From Diphasiastrum complanatum (taxonomy: Eukaryota; Streptophyta; Lycopodiopsida; Lycopodiales; Lycopodiaceae): a DNA stretch of 64,000 nucleotides. The notes below the pieces were generated by a model, which worked only from the letters and a program-made list of their open reading frames with translations, made no database searches and had not been told where the DNA came from. Below are positions 25,765 to 36,445 of this stretch, in pieces. How positions within the stretch are numbered: position 1 is the stretch's first letter; every line of letters begins with the position of its first letter. A program made the position numbers and the translations under genes. The stretch is taken from assembly GCA_029204225.1 (NCBI GenBank), contig CM055108.1, positions 10,686,461 to 10,750,460 on the forward strand. Reading direction: 5' to 3'.

Positions 25765-27950
25765 ACAACAACTCGAATTTTTCCAATGAATCGAATTTTT
25801 CCAAAGGATCGTAATTTTCCAATGACTTAAATTTTTCCATTGACTCAAAAATTTTCAATGACTCGAATTTTCTATTGACTCGAATTTTTCAGTGACTTGA
25901 ATTTTCTCAAAGGATTGAATTTTGCAAATGACTCAATTTTTGAAAACGACTCGAATTTTACCAAATGACTCGAATTTATCAAACGACTCGATTTTTTAAA
26001 ACGACTCAAATTTTTTGAAACTCGAATTTTTGGAACGACTCGAATTTTTAAAAGACACGAATTTTTGGAAAGAGTCGAATTTTTTCAATGGCTCGAATTT
26101 TTTGAACGACTCGAATTTTTCTAAAGACTCGAATTTTCAGATCACTCGAATTCTTCGGACGACTCGAATTCTTCCAGATTCAAATTTTCAGAACGACTCA
26201 AATTTTTTGAGACTCGAATTTTATATTGTAACGACTCGAATTTTTCAAGACAAAAATTTTGAAATGTCTCGAATATTTCCAATGATTCGTATTTTTTCAG
26301 AGGATCGTATTCCAAGATTCGAATTTTTCAAAGAATTTAAATTTTTACGTTGATTCGAATTTTTTTTAATGATCAAATTTTGCCAATGACTCAATTTTTT
26401 CCAATGACTCGAATTTTTTGAGCGATTTGAATTTTTGGAAAGACGCGAATTTTTTAAAATGATCGAATATTCTCAATGACTTGAATTTTTCAAAGACTCA
26501 AATTTTTTCAGAGGATCCAATTTTTCAAATGACTCAAATTTTTTGACACTCGAATTTTGGAAAGAGTCGAATTTTTGGAAAGAGTCAAATTTTTTGAACG
26601 ACTCGAATTTTCTGAACGACTCGAATTGATCTAAAGACTCAAAGTTTCGGATGACTCGAACTCTTTGGACGACTCAAATTTTCGAAATGGCTCAAATTTT
26701 TTGAGGCTCATTGTAACGACTCAAATTTTGAAACAATTCGAATTTTCAATAATTCATATTTTTTCAGAAGATCGTATTCCAAGATAAGAATTTTTCAAAT
26801 GACTCAAATTTTTTGAGCGATTCAAATTTTTAATGACTTTAATTTTTCCAAAGTATCGAATTTTGCCAATGATTCGAATTTTTTGAACGACTCGAATTTC
26901 TAAATGAGTCAAAATTTTCCAACGAGATGAAATTTTGTAATGATTCGAATTTTTCGAGACTCAAATTTTTAAAAAACGACCCGAATTTTTTCAAATGATC
27001 AAATTTGTCTAGTGACTCGAATTTTGTCAATGACTCGAATTTTTCAAAGATTCGAATTTTTCTCCAAATGACTTGATTGTTTTTAAGACTCAAATCTTGC
27101 CAATGACTCGAATTTATTGAACGACTCGATTTTTTAAAACAACTCAAATTTTTCGAGACTCAAATTTTTGGAACGAATCAAATTTTTGAAAGACATGAAT
27201 TTTTAGAAAGAGTCAAATTTTTGAAAAGAGCTGAATTTTTCCAATGACTCGAATTCTTCGGACGACTCAAATTTTCGGAACGGCTCAAATTTTATATTGT
27301 AATGACTCGAATTTTTCAAGATTCGAATTTTGAAATGATTCGCATTTTTCCAGAGGATCGTATTCCAAGATCAAAATTTTTCGAACAACTCAAATTTTTG
27401 AAACAATTCAAATTTTTGGAGACTTAAAATTTTGGAACGACTCGAAGTTTTGGACAGACGCGAATTTTTCAATGTGATCAAATTTTTTTAATGACTTGAA
27501 TATTTCAAAGACTCAAATTTTTCCAAATGATCAAATTTTTCGAATGACTCGAAATTTTGGAACGACTCAGATTTTTCGAGACTCAAATTTTTTTATCGAC
27601 TTGAACTTTTTCAATGACTCGAATTTTTTCAAAGGATCGTATGTATCCAATGACTCGAATTTTTTAAATAACTGAAATTTATACTTTGATTCAAATTTTG
27701 CTAATGATTCGATAATTTCAAACAACTTGAATTTTTTAAATGACTTGAATTTTTTGAACAACTCAAATTTTTAAATGACTCAAATTTTTTCAACGAGACA
27801 AAATTATGTAATGATTCAAATTTTTTGAGATTTGAATTTTTGACAAAAATGATACTTCGGTGTCTCCATTTGCATGTTCGAATTTTTGGAAAAACACGAA
27901 ATTTTCAAAATGACCGACTTTTTTCAATGACTTAAAAGAATTCCCAAAAA
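25765..27950. repeat. Degenerate AT-rich minisatellite, core GACTCGAATTTTT
   Basis: About 2.2 kb made almost wholly of irregular 12-20 bp units of the form (N)(A/T)GACTCGAATTTTT(C/G)(N). Linkers vary: CCAATGACTCGAA, GAACGACTCGAA, GGAAAGAGTCGAA. Longer arrangements recur, for example a block ending in AGGATCGTATTCCAAGAT at about 26300, 26770 and 27360, so higher-order duplication is likely. Fortuitous frames on both strands give Lys-Phe-Glu-Ser-Leu style repeats and are not genes. Left border is the (TG)n tract; the right end fades at about 27950. Confidence 0.9.
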
Positions 27951-28089
27951 ACAAGGATGAAATTTAGCTTTTTCACCTCCTTGTCCAACGCTGGCCCTGC
28001 TAGGAAAATTTGCTTGAAAACCCCTCAAACTTCCTTGGATTTCTCTGAAATTTCAGAGGTAGATGTCTGATCCTAAATCCTTTCTAAAA

Positions 28090-28680
28090 TCTCCTATCAG
28101 ATGTCTGAAATCTGATATAGATTGTTGTCTTTCCAGCGATTTACTGTTTGTGATGACTTCTTATCACTCTCCTCCTTTGACTTGTCCTTCTTGAGAAGTT
28201 GATGTTTCTCTTTGCCCCTTCCTCTTGGCTTGTCTTTTTTGAAGTAAGCTTTCACCTCTCCATCATCCTCAATGTGTTCTTTTCATATATAAATTTCAAT
28301 GTGTCTCAAGCCTCCTTGGATGAGGTGCACCATCTTTGCTTCTACATGATGAAATGAAATCATCCAAATGAACAAGATAAGAGAATTAATGAGAAGTAGA
28401 CCTCCTTGGCAATAACTCTCCATGTGCTTTTGCCAAAGCACCTCTTCATGAGCCTTACCATCTTGGAACATAGTTGAGGTAGATCACTTGCCTTCTCCTC
28501 CTTAAGATGATCCAAGCTCCTCTTGGATACACTTCCACAAGGATTAGCATCAATCTTGAAAAGACTACCACATCTAGTCCCACTTGCTACCACATCACCA
28601 TCCTTATTAGAAACACAATTCCCCTTCTTACCACAAAGGAAGCAATTCTTGTTGGTTCCCACAACACTTCATTGGAAACA
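28090..28680 (-). pseudogene. Copia GAG-pre-integrase fragment
   Basis: 28662-28360 reads VASGTRCGSLFKIDANP, then LDHLKEEKASDLPQLCSK and CFGKSTWRVIAKE. This corresponds to the copia segment before the integrase core (GSLY.LD ... LP.L...C..C..GK). Further left the frames give Lys-rich text (FKKDKPRGRGKEKHQLLKKD). It lies just outside the left LTR of the next element and may be the older element it inserted into. Confidence 0.5.
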
Positions 28681-28765
28681 TTCATTTTTATGATATGTAG
28701 GGCCATCCAAGCCCTCTTTTTGTACTTTTGGACATCTCTGAAGCTCCTCTTTTAGTCCTAGCACA

Positions 28766-29274
28766 TGATGCGAAAAATGCACTCAAAAATTGCAAATTCT
28801 AGCCAAAAGTCTGGTGACAAACTGATAAAAATGATTCGCAAAACTTTTCATGACACTCGAATTATTTATGTTCGAGTTGGATCAATCAGACTCCGTAATA
28901 CAATGAAACAAAACGAGACAAAATCTAGAAGAAAATGAAACGAAGCGAAACTTAAATGATCTCTGACATTGATTCATACTGGATGCAAAGAGATCGCGAA
29001 ACGACACGAAACGAAACGAAGTGAAAGAATTCACGAGTAGATCAATCAGGCTCTATAATGAGACGAGACGAGACGAGACGAAACAAGACGAAACGAAACA
29101 AAAAGAAACGAAACGTAGATGAGATCTATAGTTGATTTATCCTTATGGCCAAGTGATCGTGAAGCGAAGCGAGGCGAAACACGAAGCAAAAGGATTCGCG
29201 AACAAGATCAGTTCGTCAGGAATTCAGATATGATTACTGGTCACTGTCGGCTATATCATTCCTACAATCCTTCA
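28766..29274 (-). repeat. Copia 3' LTR
   Basis: About 509 bp, TGATGCGAAAAATGCACTC to CTACAATCCTTCA on the plus strand. It aligns along its length with 31264-31801. It includes CGAGA/CGAAA pentamer runs at 29056-29115. A purine-rich PPT (minus strand AAAATAGAGGCC) adjoins its inner edge at 29275-29290. Confidence 0.85.
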
Positions 29275-29289
29275 GGCCTCTATTTTTTG

Positions 29290-29712
29290 AACAGACCTTT
29301 GTCTAAGGCCTTGTGAAAATGTCAGCAACCATGTCTTTCATTCCAATGAAGGTGGTCTGCAACATCTTCTTGCCAATCAGATCCCTGATCAAGTGGTACT
29401 TGATCACAATGTGTTTCGTCCTTGAGTGAAACACAGGGCCTTTCGTCAGATGTGTTGTCCATCTGCGAAACCAGAGTTTCGTTCCTTGTTTCGCCCAATT
29501 GGTCAAGGAACTGTCTGAGCCAAATTATCTCATTGGCCATCTTTGCTACTGCAACGTACTCTGCTTCGTAGGATGACTAAGCTACAATGGTTTGCTTCTT
29601 GCTGACCCATAGAATTGCTATTCCTGACATGATGGTGCATCCTTCTGAGACACTTTTACAGTCGTCCTTGAGGGATGCCCAGCTAGCATCACTATAGGAA
29701 AGCATATCTACG
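29290..29712 (-). pseudogene. Copia RNase H C-terminal part
   Basis: From 29705 leftward: LSYSDASWASLKDDCKSVSE, SYEAEYVAVAKMANEIIWLR and QFLDQ. In a shifted frame come VFHSRTKHIVIKYHLIRDLI and DMVADIFTRP. These are the standard copia RNase H blocks (SDADWA, EAEYVA, TKHI...DIFTK). At least one frameshift is present. Confidence 0.85.
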
Positions 29713-29927
29713 GGTGTCTGACATTGCATTTATGATAGATTTGATTCTTTTTCTGACTCGACCATGCTTTTATTCCCGTCCACTGCAGCTTACATCCAAA
29801 ATAGATGTTCAACCAAGGCCCTCTCAAGAAAAACACCCCATGATTGGCCTCAAATCCTATTGGCCAATTTCTACCTCCCTAACTGTTCAAATTTGAAAAA
29901 GTGGAGGGAAACCCTGCATCACGACAG
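29712..29927. repeat. Insert in copia RNase H, part similar to the 21-kb/45-kb LTR family
   Basis: 29845-29915 reads CAAATCCTATTGGCCAATTT, CTACCTCCCTAACTGTTCAA and GTGGAGGGAA, matching 44930-45015 and 21615-21672. RNase H coding resumes on both sides. Confidence 0.6.
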
Positions 29928-30665
29928 TAACACAAACTATAATCCTTTGTTAATTGAAGATATTGCAAAATTCGTTTCTTCCAATGTGTCAAGCCTGGAT
30001 TCGTGCAGAATTGGCTCATTTTGAACACTGCATAGGCAATGTCAAGGTGTGTGTTGTCTACAAGGTACATCAGTGATCCTATCAGTTTTCTGTAAGGTGT
30101 GAGCTGCATCAATTCTCTCTCTGCTTCAGTCCTCGAACAATTTTCGTTCGTCAGCATTGTTCCTACAAGCATTGGAGTATTCACTCCTTTGCAATTTAGC
30201 ATCCCGAAATCCTCCAGGGTATCTGGACTGATGAAGGTACAATTTACCCTAATAGTCCCTTTCAATTTGTAAGCCAAGGTAACACCTGGCCTCTCCCAAA
30301 TCCACAATCTCAAAATGTTTTGAGATGTCTTTCTTCACTTCAACAATCAGCTTCTCACTCTTGTAGAGTATTAGAGTGTCGTCCACATACACAGCCACAA
30401 TGATGATCTTTCCATCTGTAATTCTCACATACACATTGGAATCAGCCATAAGTGGCTTGAATTCTAAGGATTTCAAGGCTTGATCTTTCTTTTTGTACCA
30501 TTGTCGAGCTGACTGCTTCAGACCATAGATACTCCTACCCATTCTGCATGCATAATCAGGAAGTGAATTCCAGACATAACCTGAGGGTTGATCCATGTAG
30601 ACCTCTTCGTCTAACAACTCACCATGCAAGAAGGCTGTCTTCTCGTCCACAATGTGGATCCTGAG
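29879..30665 (-). pseudogene. Copia reverse transcriptase
   Basis: Reads MDEKTAFLHGELLDEEVYMD, QPSGYVWNS, IYGLKQSARQWYKK, FKPLMADSNVYVRI, then the active-site block IIVAVYVDDTLILYKSEKLI and DLGEARCYLGLQIERDY. A frameshift near 30280 leads to TPYRKLIGSLMYLVDNTHLD and FCTNPGLTHWKKRILQYLQL, the start of RNase H. The YVDD motif is intact, but the element is defective overall. Confidence 0.9.
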
Positions 30666-30886
30666 GTCATAAGCAGCTGCATATGCAAATATTAACGTAG
30701 GGACGAATGTTTCATGACAGGAGAGAAGGTTTCAAAATAATCAATACTATATCTTTAAGAGAATCCCTTCGCTACCAGTCTTGCCTTATATTTCGAAACA
30801 TCTCCATATGGTCCATACCTTAGCTTGTAAACCCATTTGCATTTTACAGCCTTTTGCTCATCTGGTAATGGCTGCAACGTCCATAC

Positions 30887-31204
30887 CTAGTTCTTCCTCA
30901 TGGATTCCATCTCCTCGTTCATGGCTTGGATCCATTTGTCCTTTTCAGGACATTCAATTGCCTCCTCGAATGTCTGTGATTCTCCATTGAATCCATAGAA
31001 TTCTTCTGATGTAGAAGTAGAGTTGTCTGGCATGTATCTTGCTGGTGCTCTTCGTTGTCGTATCAACGAGGTCTTCACTTTCCATGCTAGAAAGTTAGAT
31101 CCTGACGAATCCATAACTGTACAGATCTTGGACTGTATGCTGTAAGCCATTGCTTCTGAATTCGTATTCACTTGTTGATGGTTGATTGTTTGAATGCTTA
31201 GCAC
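30887..31204 (-). pseudogene. Copia gag start fused to pre-RT region (deletion junction)
   Basis: One open frame of 105 codons begins as gag (KICTVMDSSGSNFLAWKVK) and changes abruptly to the region just before RT (FEEAIECPEKDKWIQAMNEE, MESMRKN). The join near 31080 marks a deletion of several kilobases of gag-protease-integrase with no stop introduced. Confidence 0.7.
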
Positions 31205-31246
31205 CTTTGATTTGATAGCTTTTCGACTATGTCAAACTATGACAAG

Positions 31247-31264
31247 ATCAGCTCTGATACCACT
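31247..31264 (-). other. PBS of the copia element
   Basis: Minus-strand GTGGTATCAGAGCT directly follows the LTR end ...GCATCA; complementary to the 3' end of initiator tRNA-Met. Confidence 0.8.
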
Positions 31265-31801
31265 GATGCAAAAAATGCACTCATAAAATGCAAATTCTAG
31301 CCAAAAATCTGGTGACAAACTAATAAAATTAAATCACGAACGATTCGCGAAACTTTTCGCGACACTCGAATTATTTCTGTTCAAGTTGGATCAATCATGC
31401 TCTACAATACAATGAAACAAAACGAGACGAAATCTGGAAGAAAACGAAATGAAGCAAAGTGAGCAAAACCTAAATGAGCTCTGACATTAATTCATGCTAG
31501 AAGCAAAGAGATCGCGAAACGACATGAAACAAAACGAAGCGAAAGAGTTCGCGACAAGATCAATCAGGCTCTACAATGAGACGAGACGAGACAAGACGAA
31601 ACAAGAGCAAACAAAATGAAACGAAATGAAACGAGACGAAACTTAGATGAGCTCTATAGTTGATTTATTTTATGGCCAAGTGATCGCGAAGCAAAGTGAG
31701 GCAAAACATGAAGCGAAAGGATTTGCGAACAAGATCAGTTCGTCATGAATTCAGATATGATCGATGGTCACTGTTGGCTATATCATTCCTACAATCCTTC
31801 A
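31264..31801 (-). repeat. Copia 5' LTR
   Basis: About 538 bp, TGATGCAAAAAATGCACTC to CTACAATCCTTCA on the plus strand, parallel to 28766-29274. It shows the same GACGAGACGAGAC pentamer region at 31580-31640. Confidence 0.85.
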
Positions 31802-33395
31802 GAGAATAGTCAGACACTACTTATCTACGTTAACAAATTAATGTAGCATTCAACAAGATCAAACCAAAGTGCGGAATTAAATGAGCAAGTGAATTAGACA
31901 CACGAATAGTAGTATACAAATTTACATTCAAGACATACAATCGGACAGATTAATAATGTGCACAACAACTACAATATCATCTATTTATTTTTCTGATTCT
32001 TCAAGCTCCATAGAATAACGTAGACTATCTATCGAAGATTGCATGGCTGTCATAGACGCCTAATTATTCACACTCTTCATGGTTGTCAACGACACCTACT
32101 TAAGATATCCTACCAAGTTAACAAATGATCTAGTTATCTTGCAATTGTCTGAATATCGAAAGATCTGCTTGTTGTCCATATTTTTGATTTAACACAAAAA
32201 TTTTGGCCTTGATTGCACGTTGGGAAAAAAGGCTTGTTTATAACCTTTTTGTCGACTTGGTATCACTAAATACAAATTGTTTAAAGTCCTACACATTTTT
32301 TATGCTACCATATGCAATATGTACCTTTTTGAAATGCTACATGCACTTGATTAAGAAAGCCAATACTTTCTTGTTGCCCACTAGCCCCACCAATGTATTT
32401 GAGGCACCGTGACTGAGATGTATTTAATTTAATATTGGGTAAGAAGGAGATTTTGAAACCAAGGAAATATGCATTTTGCACGTACTATTGCTTGGGCCAA
32501 AACTTGTTCTAATGGTTGGGAAGGACGGGGGGCTGTTGTTGGGGGGGATCTCGGTCTTGATTCTAGTATCATAACAACATCCACCATTCAGGCTGATTTG
32601 AAATGCAAATAGGCCTTTGACATGCATTGCAGCTTGCCTATGCCAAGCCTTAATTGTTAGATTCACGATTTACATGTCAAGTTAGTTATTGGATTGCAAT
32701 GGATTAGTTATGATTTTTGTGGCAGATTATGGGTCTATATCATTTTCCATAATTTGCCCAAATGTGATTTTTGATTTTTTTTTTTTTGGCTATGGAGTTT
32801 TAGAAATAATGACAACAATTAAATTTTAGGTTTCTATTTTTTTTAGCTAAAATTAAAAGAAAACTATTTTCTATGAGCTTGAAAGATCGGTGGAAACTAA
32901 AGACCAAAGATTGATGGTGCATATGTGACTAATAGGTAGATCAAATGTCTAAATAAGGCCACCAATCCATTCCATCAGGTAGTGGCCATTGGTCGGACTG
33001 GTCCTCAAGATAATTTGCTAGCTTTGTTTGACTCTACTACCTCTTGCCAAGTCAAGAGTTTTTTTTTGAGAAATGGTCTTCCCTATGACCATTACCCTAC
33101 TATGTTATTGACGTTGCCTGCAATTTTGGGCCTTTTGGGAGCCTTCGATAGCAGATAGGGCCACGACGATCTTCAGATAGGTTTAGGGTAGCAAGTTTAG
33201 GGCAACATGTTTAGAAAGAGAGAGAGCCTTTCGACAAGCTCCTAACAGATAGGATATCACTTTTAGAGCAATGTGTTTAGAATAGAGGAGCAACATGTTG
33301 AGAGACCATACTTTCATATAAATCTCTTTGAATAAAAATTCTCACAAAGTAAACTTTTTTATTCTTTTTGAGATGCTCAAACTTTTTGTGAATCA
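31802..33395. other. Unassigned AT-rich sequence
   Basis: 31980-32110 (GCATGGCTGTCATAGACGCC) is similar to 54250-54290 (GCATGGCTGTCACAGACGCC), so part of it is a dispersed repeat. No coding motif seen in the remainder. Confidence 0.4.
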
Positions 33396-33745
33396 AAATA
33401 CATGGCCATGGGAAGGATTTCTAGAGGTTTTAGCGAGCAAAAGCAAACCCACAAAAAAAATTAAATACATGGCCATGGGAAGGATTTTTAGAGGTTTTAG
33501 TGGACAAAGCAAAACCCACAAATTTTTTGAAATACATGGGCATGAGAAGGATTTCTAGAGGTTTTAGTGGAGCAAAAGCAAGACCCACAAAAAATTTGAA
33601 ATTCATGGCCATGGGAAGGATTTCTAGAGGTTTTAGTGGAGCAAAAGCAAAACCCACAAAAATAATAAATACATGGCCATGGAAAGGATTTCTAGAGGTT
33701 TTAGTGAAACAAAAGCAAAACCCACAAAAACTTTGAAATTGAAAC
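33396..33745. repeat. Tandem repeat, ~64 bp unit, about 5 copies
   Basis: Units contain AATACATGGCCATGGGAAGG, ATTTCTAGAGGTTTTAG and AGCAAAAGCAAAACCCACAA. Copies start near 33400, 33463, 33528, 33595 and 33663, with a partial copy at 33720. Frames through the array on both strands are repeat-driven. Confidence 0.9.
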
Positions 33746-34961
33746 GTAAATGGAACGGAAACTAATAACAAATAACGAAAGACAAAATGAAAAATGCGAT
33801 GGACAACACAAACTACAAAATGGAATGGAAATAACGAAACAACAGCCACATGCAGAAAGTTAAGCCAGGCAAGACGCTAATCAAGTGGACGATTCGAAGT
33901 AGAGGACATAAGTCGTCACAACAGGTAAACCAATGAAAAGACGTGAAAAATCCTGCTAAAGAAAAAAAAAAGAGGGAAATGACAAATAGTGTTAGTACCT
34001 CGCAACTACAATCAAAAGCGTGCTGAAAACGGTTGTAAAATGGAGAGATACCGGGCAGCCACCAAATAGAGATAAGAGGGGCCTGCAAAAGCAACCAAAT
34101 AATGAGAGAAATAAGTAGCAAGTAGTGGAGTATATGGCTGGAAAATGAACAGCCAAGTAAGGAAGGTGAGTGCCAAAAAGAGAGGGTTAGGCAGCCAACA
34201 AGCAACTGGAAAATCAGTAGTAAGAAGGTGGAGACAATGCAAGGAGGGGTGGTCTGGGAAAGAGTACAAATAGGTTGAGTTGTGGACAACAAGCGGAAAG
34301 TAAAGTAAGGTGCTGGAAGTAGGTGGGCAGCAGTAGGGCGCCAGTACTCCTCCAAACGATAGTGATAATCTACAAAACAAGTGGAGAGAGAAAGCTGAAG
34401 ATCCAATCTGAAAATGTTGAAGATCCAAACTGAAAATGGATGCTGGGCAGCAGCTAGTAAGATCCACAAATGTCCTGCAAAATGATGGAAATCTGATAAA
34501 AAAATCGACGAAAGTGATGGGTTAGACAGCCTCTACTAAATCTGAAAAAGTGCTGCAAACGGAGACAAAAATGGACGAAAGTGACAAGTATGAAGGGGCT
34601 GGACAGCCTGCAAACAAAAGTGAAGAGGGCTGAAAATGGAAGGAGAAACGGACGAAAGAGATGAGGGAATTGGGCGCTGGACAGCCTGCAAACAAGCTGG
34701 ACTTAGGCGCCGGAATAATCTGCCAAATTTTTTTCTTTTTTCTGGCCGCCAAATTTAGCGGAAGTACTTCCGTTAACTGTCCGCTAAAGCTCCGCCGAGG
34801 AAAATGCTCTGATGGAAGCTGGTCGTCCTCCAAACTGTGCTGAATGTTGCTGAAGCAAAGAGATGAAAGCCCGAAGCAAAGAGAGGGAAAAAAAAAATCA
34901 GCAAGGAAAATGGGCGCCCAATAAAAAAATCAGATCTGAAATTCAGTAATCAGGAAAGTGC
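33746..34961 (-). mobile_element. Internal region of an LTR element without recognisable pol (LARD-like)
   Basis: Lies directly left of a PBS (34962-34974) and an LTR, so in element orientation it is the leader and gag position. It contains diverged repeats of the type GGACAGCCTGCAAACAA-GCTGGA-AATGGA (34595-34700 and elsewhere) and no RT, protease or integrase motif. The long minus-strand frame 33813-34469 is Leu/Ser/Phe-rich and looks fortuitous. The second LTR was not found. Confidence 0.4.
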
Positions 34962-34975
34962 TCTGATACCAAGTT
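34962..34975 (-). other. PBS (initiator tRNA-Met type)
   Basis: Minus-strand TTGGTATCAGAGCA, adjacent to the LTR end ...CATTCGTAAC. Confidence 0.65.
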
Positions 34976-35180
34976 ACGAATGAAGCCACAATTGATCTAG
35001 AGCTAAGCTATGAAAGCATCACATAAGCAAGACTTATCCTTAGCTAAGCTATGAAAGCATCACATAAGCAAGACTTAACCCTAGAAAGCAGGAAAAGGAG
35101 AGACTAAGGAGACTAAAGAGAGAGATCAATATTATCAGCTGAGTAACAAATGACACAGATTCCCTACTTATAGCCTAGAG
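34975..35180 (-). repeat. LTR with internal 45-bp duplication
   Basis: The LTR inner end abuts the PBS at 34975. AGCTAAGCTATGAAAGCATC ACATAAGCAAGACTTA occurs at about 34999-35038 and again, nearly identically, at 35042-35080. The outer end is uncertain; TGTTACTCAGCTGATAATAT (minus strand, near 35150) is a plausible start. Confidence 0.5.
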
Positions 35181-36445
35181 GAACCCTAAAAGGAAGTTCC
35201 AGTGGTTAGGGCCCAACTAGGAGGGATAATAGTGCGCCCTCCAAGAAGGCCCGCACTCACATAGAGATGAGAGATGATACAGGGGAGAGAGGAAGCAAAA
35301 GATTACTCCCAGTCTATGTTAAATCTGTGCTACCTGAAGTATACTAGCTATATTGCACTTCTGTGTATTCAGCCTGTTGCAAATAACTCTGACAACGTTT
35401 GAAATCTACAGAAGAAAGGGTTTTGATTCAAACATTTTGTTTATCATTGGAACCTTCCAGTCTGCGCCGTACTTCCAGGGTCCACAGACAGCACAAAACT
35501 CTAAATTATTGGCATGTGCATTGCAGAATGAGAGTTTCATTATTTTTCTATACTTGATGCAAGAGGATTTTCCAAGCTGTCTAAAATGCTATCTATTGTA
35601 TGCTGCACAGAAGAAGATTATGTTTGTGAAGGTAATGTGCAGATATCCCCATCCTTGGTAAAAATTTGTCTTTGTTGAAATAAGCTCAAAGTTAGGGGCT
35701 TGTTCCGGATTGGGTGTTCTGGATTGGGCCTGAAATTATTACTTGTTTACATACGTACTACATTCTGGTGAAGCACGGTTCTGCCTAGCATTTGCTCACT
35801 TTCCAACAACCTCCGTATTTGATTCCAGATCCATGGAGAGTAACTGGTTATCATTCAGTGCTTCCCCGTTGAATCATTACTTGCCGATCCCATTTCACTC
35901 AAATTGGATTATATTGCTGATGTCATTCTACTTGCCATCTGCGTCCTATGTTTTACTCACCCGTCCTGAAATCATCTCCCTACTGGGAGGAAGACCTGCT
36001 CAATTTTGCCATTCGTCCTCTATAGTTTGGCCTCTGGAAATGGGCTGATGAACCATGCGCTTTATTAGGTGCGTGCCTTAGAAGTCTTCTGTTGAATTAG
36101 GACCTTTCATATAGGATCAAAATGGTCTCTCAGAAACTTAAATAACTTGAATAACCTACCTAATATTCATAAACGCGCGCGCGCGCACACACACACACAC
36201 ATGAAACACATGCATACATGCAAAAGCCCTAATTTATAGATTGAGAATTGGGGCAGGGGTGTAGTAACTAGATTACCTTTATGGAAATTCTTACCTTCCT
36301 GGAACACCAACTTCAGAAAAATGAGCCCTTGCTTCATATTTTAGGTATTTTTTTAATAATTATTTGAGCACATTCCATTTTGCTCGGAACTGGTTTCTGA
36401 GGCTCAAACAACCAGTGTACATTGACAATCTGTGTTCTTGGGCAG
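35181..36445. other. Sequence upstream of the M16 exons
   Basis: Mostly unassigned and probably intronic relative to the M16 peptidase gene. I searched by eye for a preceding M16 exon and for the HXXEH zinc motif and found neither. (CG)n(CA)n microsatellite at 36174-36202. Confidence 0.3.

Larger units (their letters stand above)
28766..31801 (-). mobile_element. Copia retrotransposon with internal deletion
   Basis: Two LTRs (28766-29274 and 31264-31801) enclose only about 2 kb of internal DNA. In element order these are the PBS, a gag start fused to the region before RT, RT, and RNase H. Most of gag, protease and integrase are missing, so it could have moved only with help from a complete relative. 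A ~215 bp foreign segment (about 29712-29927) interrupts RNase H. No matching target-site duplication was found (GCACA left, GAGAA right). The LTRs differ at many positions and by about 29 bp in length, which implies an old insertion. Confidence 0.8.

Noticed and set aside
26015-27761. Frames with repeated Phe-Glu-Ser-Leu/Asp-Ser-Asn-Phe in the 26-27.8 kb minisatellite
   Set aside because: They occur in several phases on both strands and only reflect the DNA repeat.
25765-27950. CRISPR-like array
   Set aside because: Units are irregular in length, have no unique spacers of constant size, and lie in a eukaryotic repeat landscape.
33813-34469. 218-codon minus-strand open frame, Leu/Phe/Ser-rich, looking like a membrane protein
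   Set aside because: Composition follows from GA/AA-rich sequence on the opposite strand, it overlaps a second long frame (34012-34467) in another phase, and it lies in a repeat-rich LTR-element interior. No conserved motif.
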